Shown here piece after piece: positions 39,564 to 39,713 of a stretch of 39,713 bases of DNA; positions within the stretch are counted from its first letter, which is position 1; each line of letters starts with the position of its first letter. The translations under genes and the position numbers were made by a program. Location of the stretch: positions 1 to 39,713 of the forward strand of contig CAKULN010000025.1 of the NCBI GenBank assembly GCA_934667175.1, given 5' to 3'. The notes beneath the pieces are model-generated. The model did no database searches. It was not told the origin of the DNA and was given only the letters and a program-made list of their open reading frames with translations. Source of the DNA: an uncultured Bacteroidales bacterium. Its GTDB lineage: Bacteria > Bacteroidota > Bacteroidia > Bacteroidales > UBA932.

Positions 39564-39713
39564 CTAAAAAACGACCTCGGACATGGCTTTGAGGTCGGGC
39601 TGGTGGCCGGTCATGATGGAGTAGCCGGTCAGGGCCTGGTAGAGAAGCCAGCGGCGGCCGGAAATGTAGGTGCAGTCGGCGGAGGCGAGTTTCATCCGGG
39701 CCTCTTCATCGAA
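39564..39713 (-). CDS. Unidentified protein, C-terminal 49 residues
   Basis: An open frame enters from the right edge and ends at the TAG at 39564-39566. The tail reads A-R-M-K-L-A-S-A-D-C-T-Y-I-S-G-R-R-W-L-L-Y-Q-A-L-T-G-Y-S-I, then H-Q-P-D-L-K-A-M. Codon use is GC-rich like the core genes, so it is probably real. I do not recognise the family. Confidence 0.55.
   Translation of the reverse strand, partial: FDEEARMKLASADCTYISGRRWLLYQALTGYSIMTGHQPDLKAMSEVVF

Noticed and set aside
1..39713. tRNA and rRNA genes
   Set aside because: No TTCGA-type T-loop with a matching acceptor stem, nor conserved rRNA stretch, was seen. The repeated TTCGAC motifs belong to the dispersed repeat.

Overview
The window looks like a chromosomal segment of a Bacteroidota, most likely Bacteroidales, genome. 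The evidence is TAnnTTTG-type -7 promoter boxes in front of many genes, little sign of Shine-Dalgarno sequences, a complete Bat aerotolerance operon, an ExbB-ExbD-TonB set, and a fimbrillin/BspA-like lipoprotein preceded by the usual small peptide gene. Core genes are moderately GC-rich. Three stretches are visibly AT-richer (about 13.4-15.2 kb, 32.0-33.3 kb and 34.3-39.4 kb), and I read these as accessory DNA. I cannot name the genus.

Layout. 1-3.9 kb: the 3' end of tsaE, a long hairpin, a dispersed repeat element, comM (minus) and a nucleoside kinase (plus). 4.0-12.4 kb: a seven-gene minus-strand Bat operon (MoxR ATPase, DUF58, membrane protein, BatA, BatB, BatC, and a BatD-BatE fusion). 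12.4-15.4 kb: truA, followed by an AT-rich two-gene cassette (AAA ATPase plus Cys-rich partner) bracketed by a 31-bp direct repeat of the truA 3' end. 15.4-24.0 kb: exbB-exbD-tonB, an S4-type pseudouridine synthase with a long Gly/Arg/Tyr/Ser repeat domain, era, parC, and an aroK carrying an in-frame repeat-derived insertion. 24.0-28.9 kb: a decayed YhcG/DUF1016 gene, recJ (minus), lysS and a SpoU-family RNA methyltransferase.

28.9-33.9 kb is a mosaic. A diverged second copy of the methyltransferase 3' end lies 3 kb downstream of the first, with a BspA-like lipoprotein operon between them. The second copy is followed by a DUF4143 ATPase sitting between two copies of a long palindrome. The first copy is followed by one palindrome and no ATPase, so the window may hold both an empty and a filled site. 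The lipoprotein promoter has a G8 tract in its spacer, a possible phase switch.

34.0-39.4 kb appears to be one operon. It starts with a consensus promoter and a roughly 270-nt structured leader or small RNA ending in a terminator-like helix. It continues with four exported proteins (two related CsgG/LpoB-like and two LPP20-like), a 56-residue peptide with an acidic Tyr-rich C-terminus, a membrane-anchored protein, and a radical SAM/SPASM enzyme. This is the best candidate here for an undescribed system: a possible modified-peptide (RiPP) pathway linked to envelope proteins. The window ends in a repeat and the 3' end of an unidentified minus-strand gene.

The hexamer GAATAT/ATATTC occurs about 105-110 times by hand count, several times more than base composition predicts and in all reading frames.
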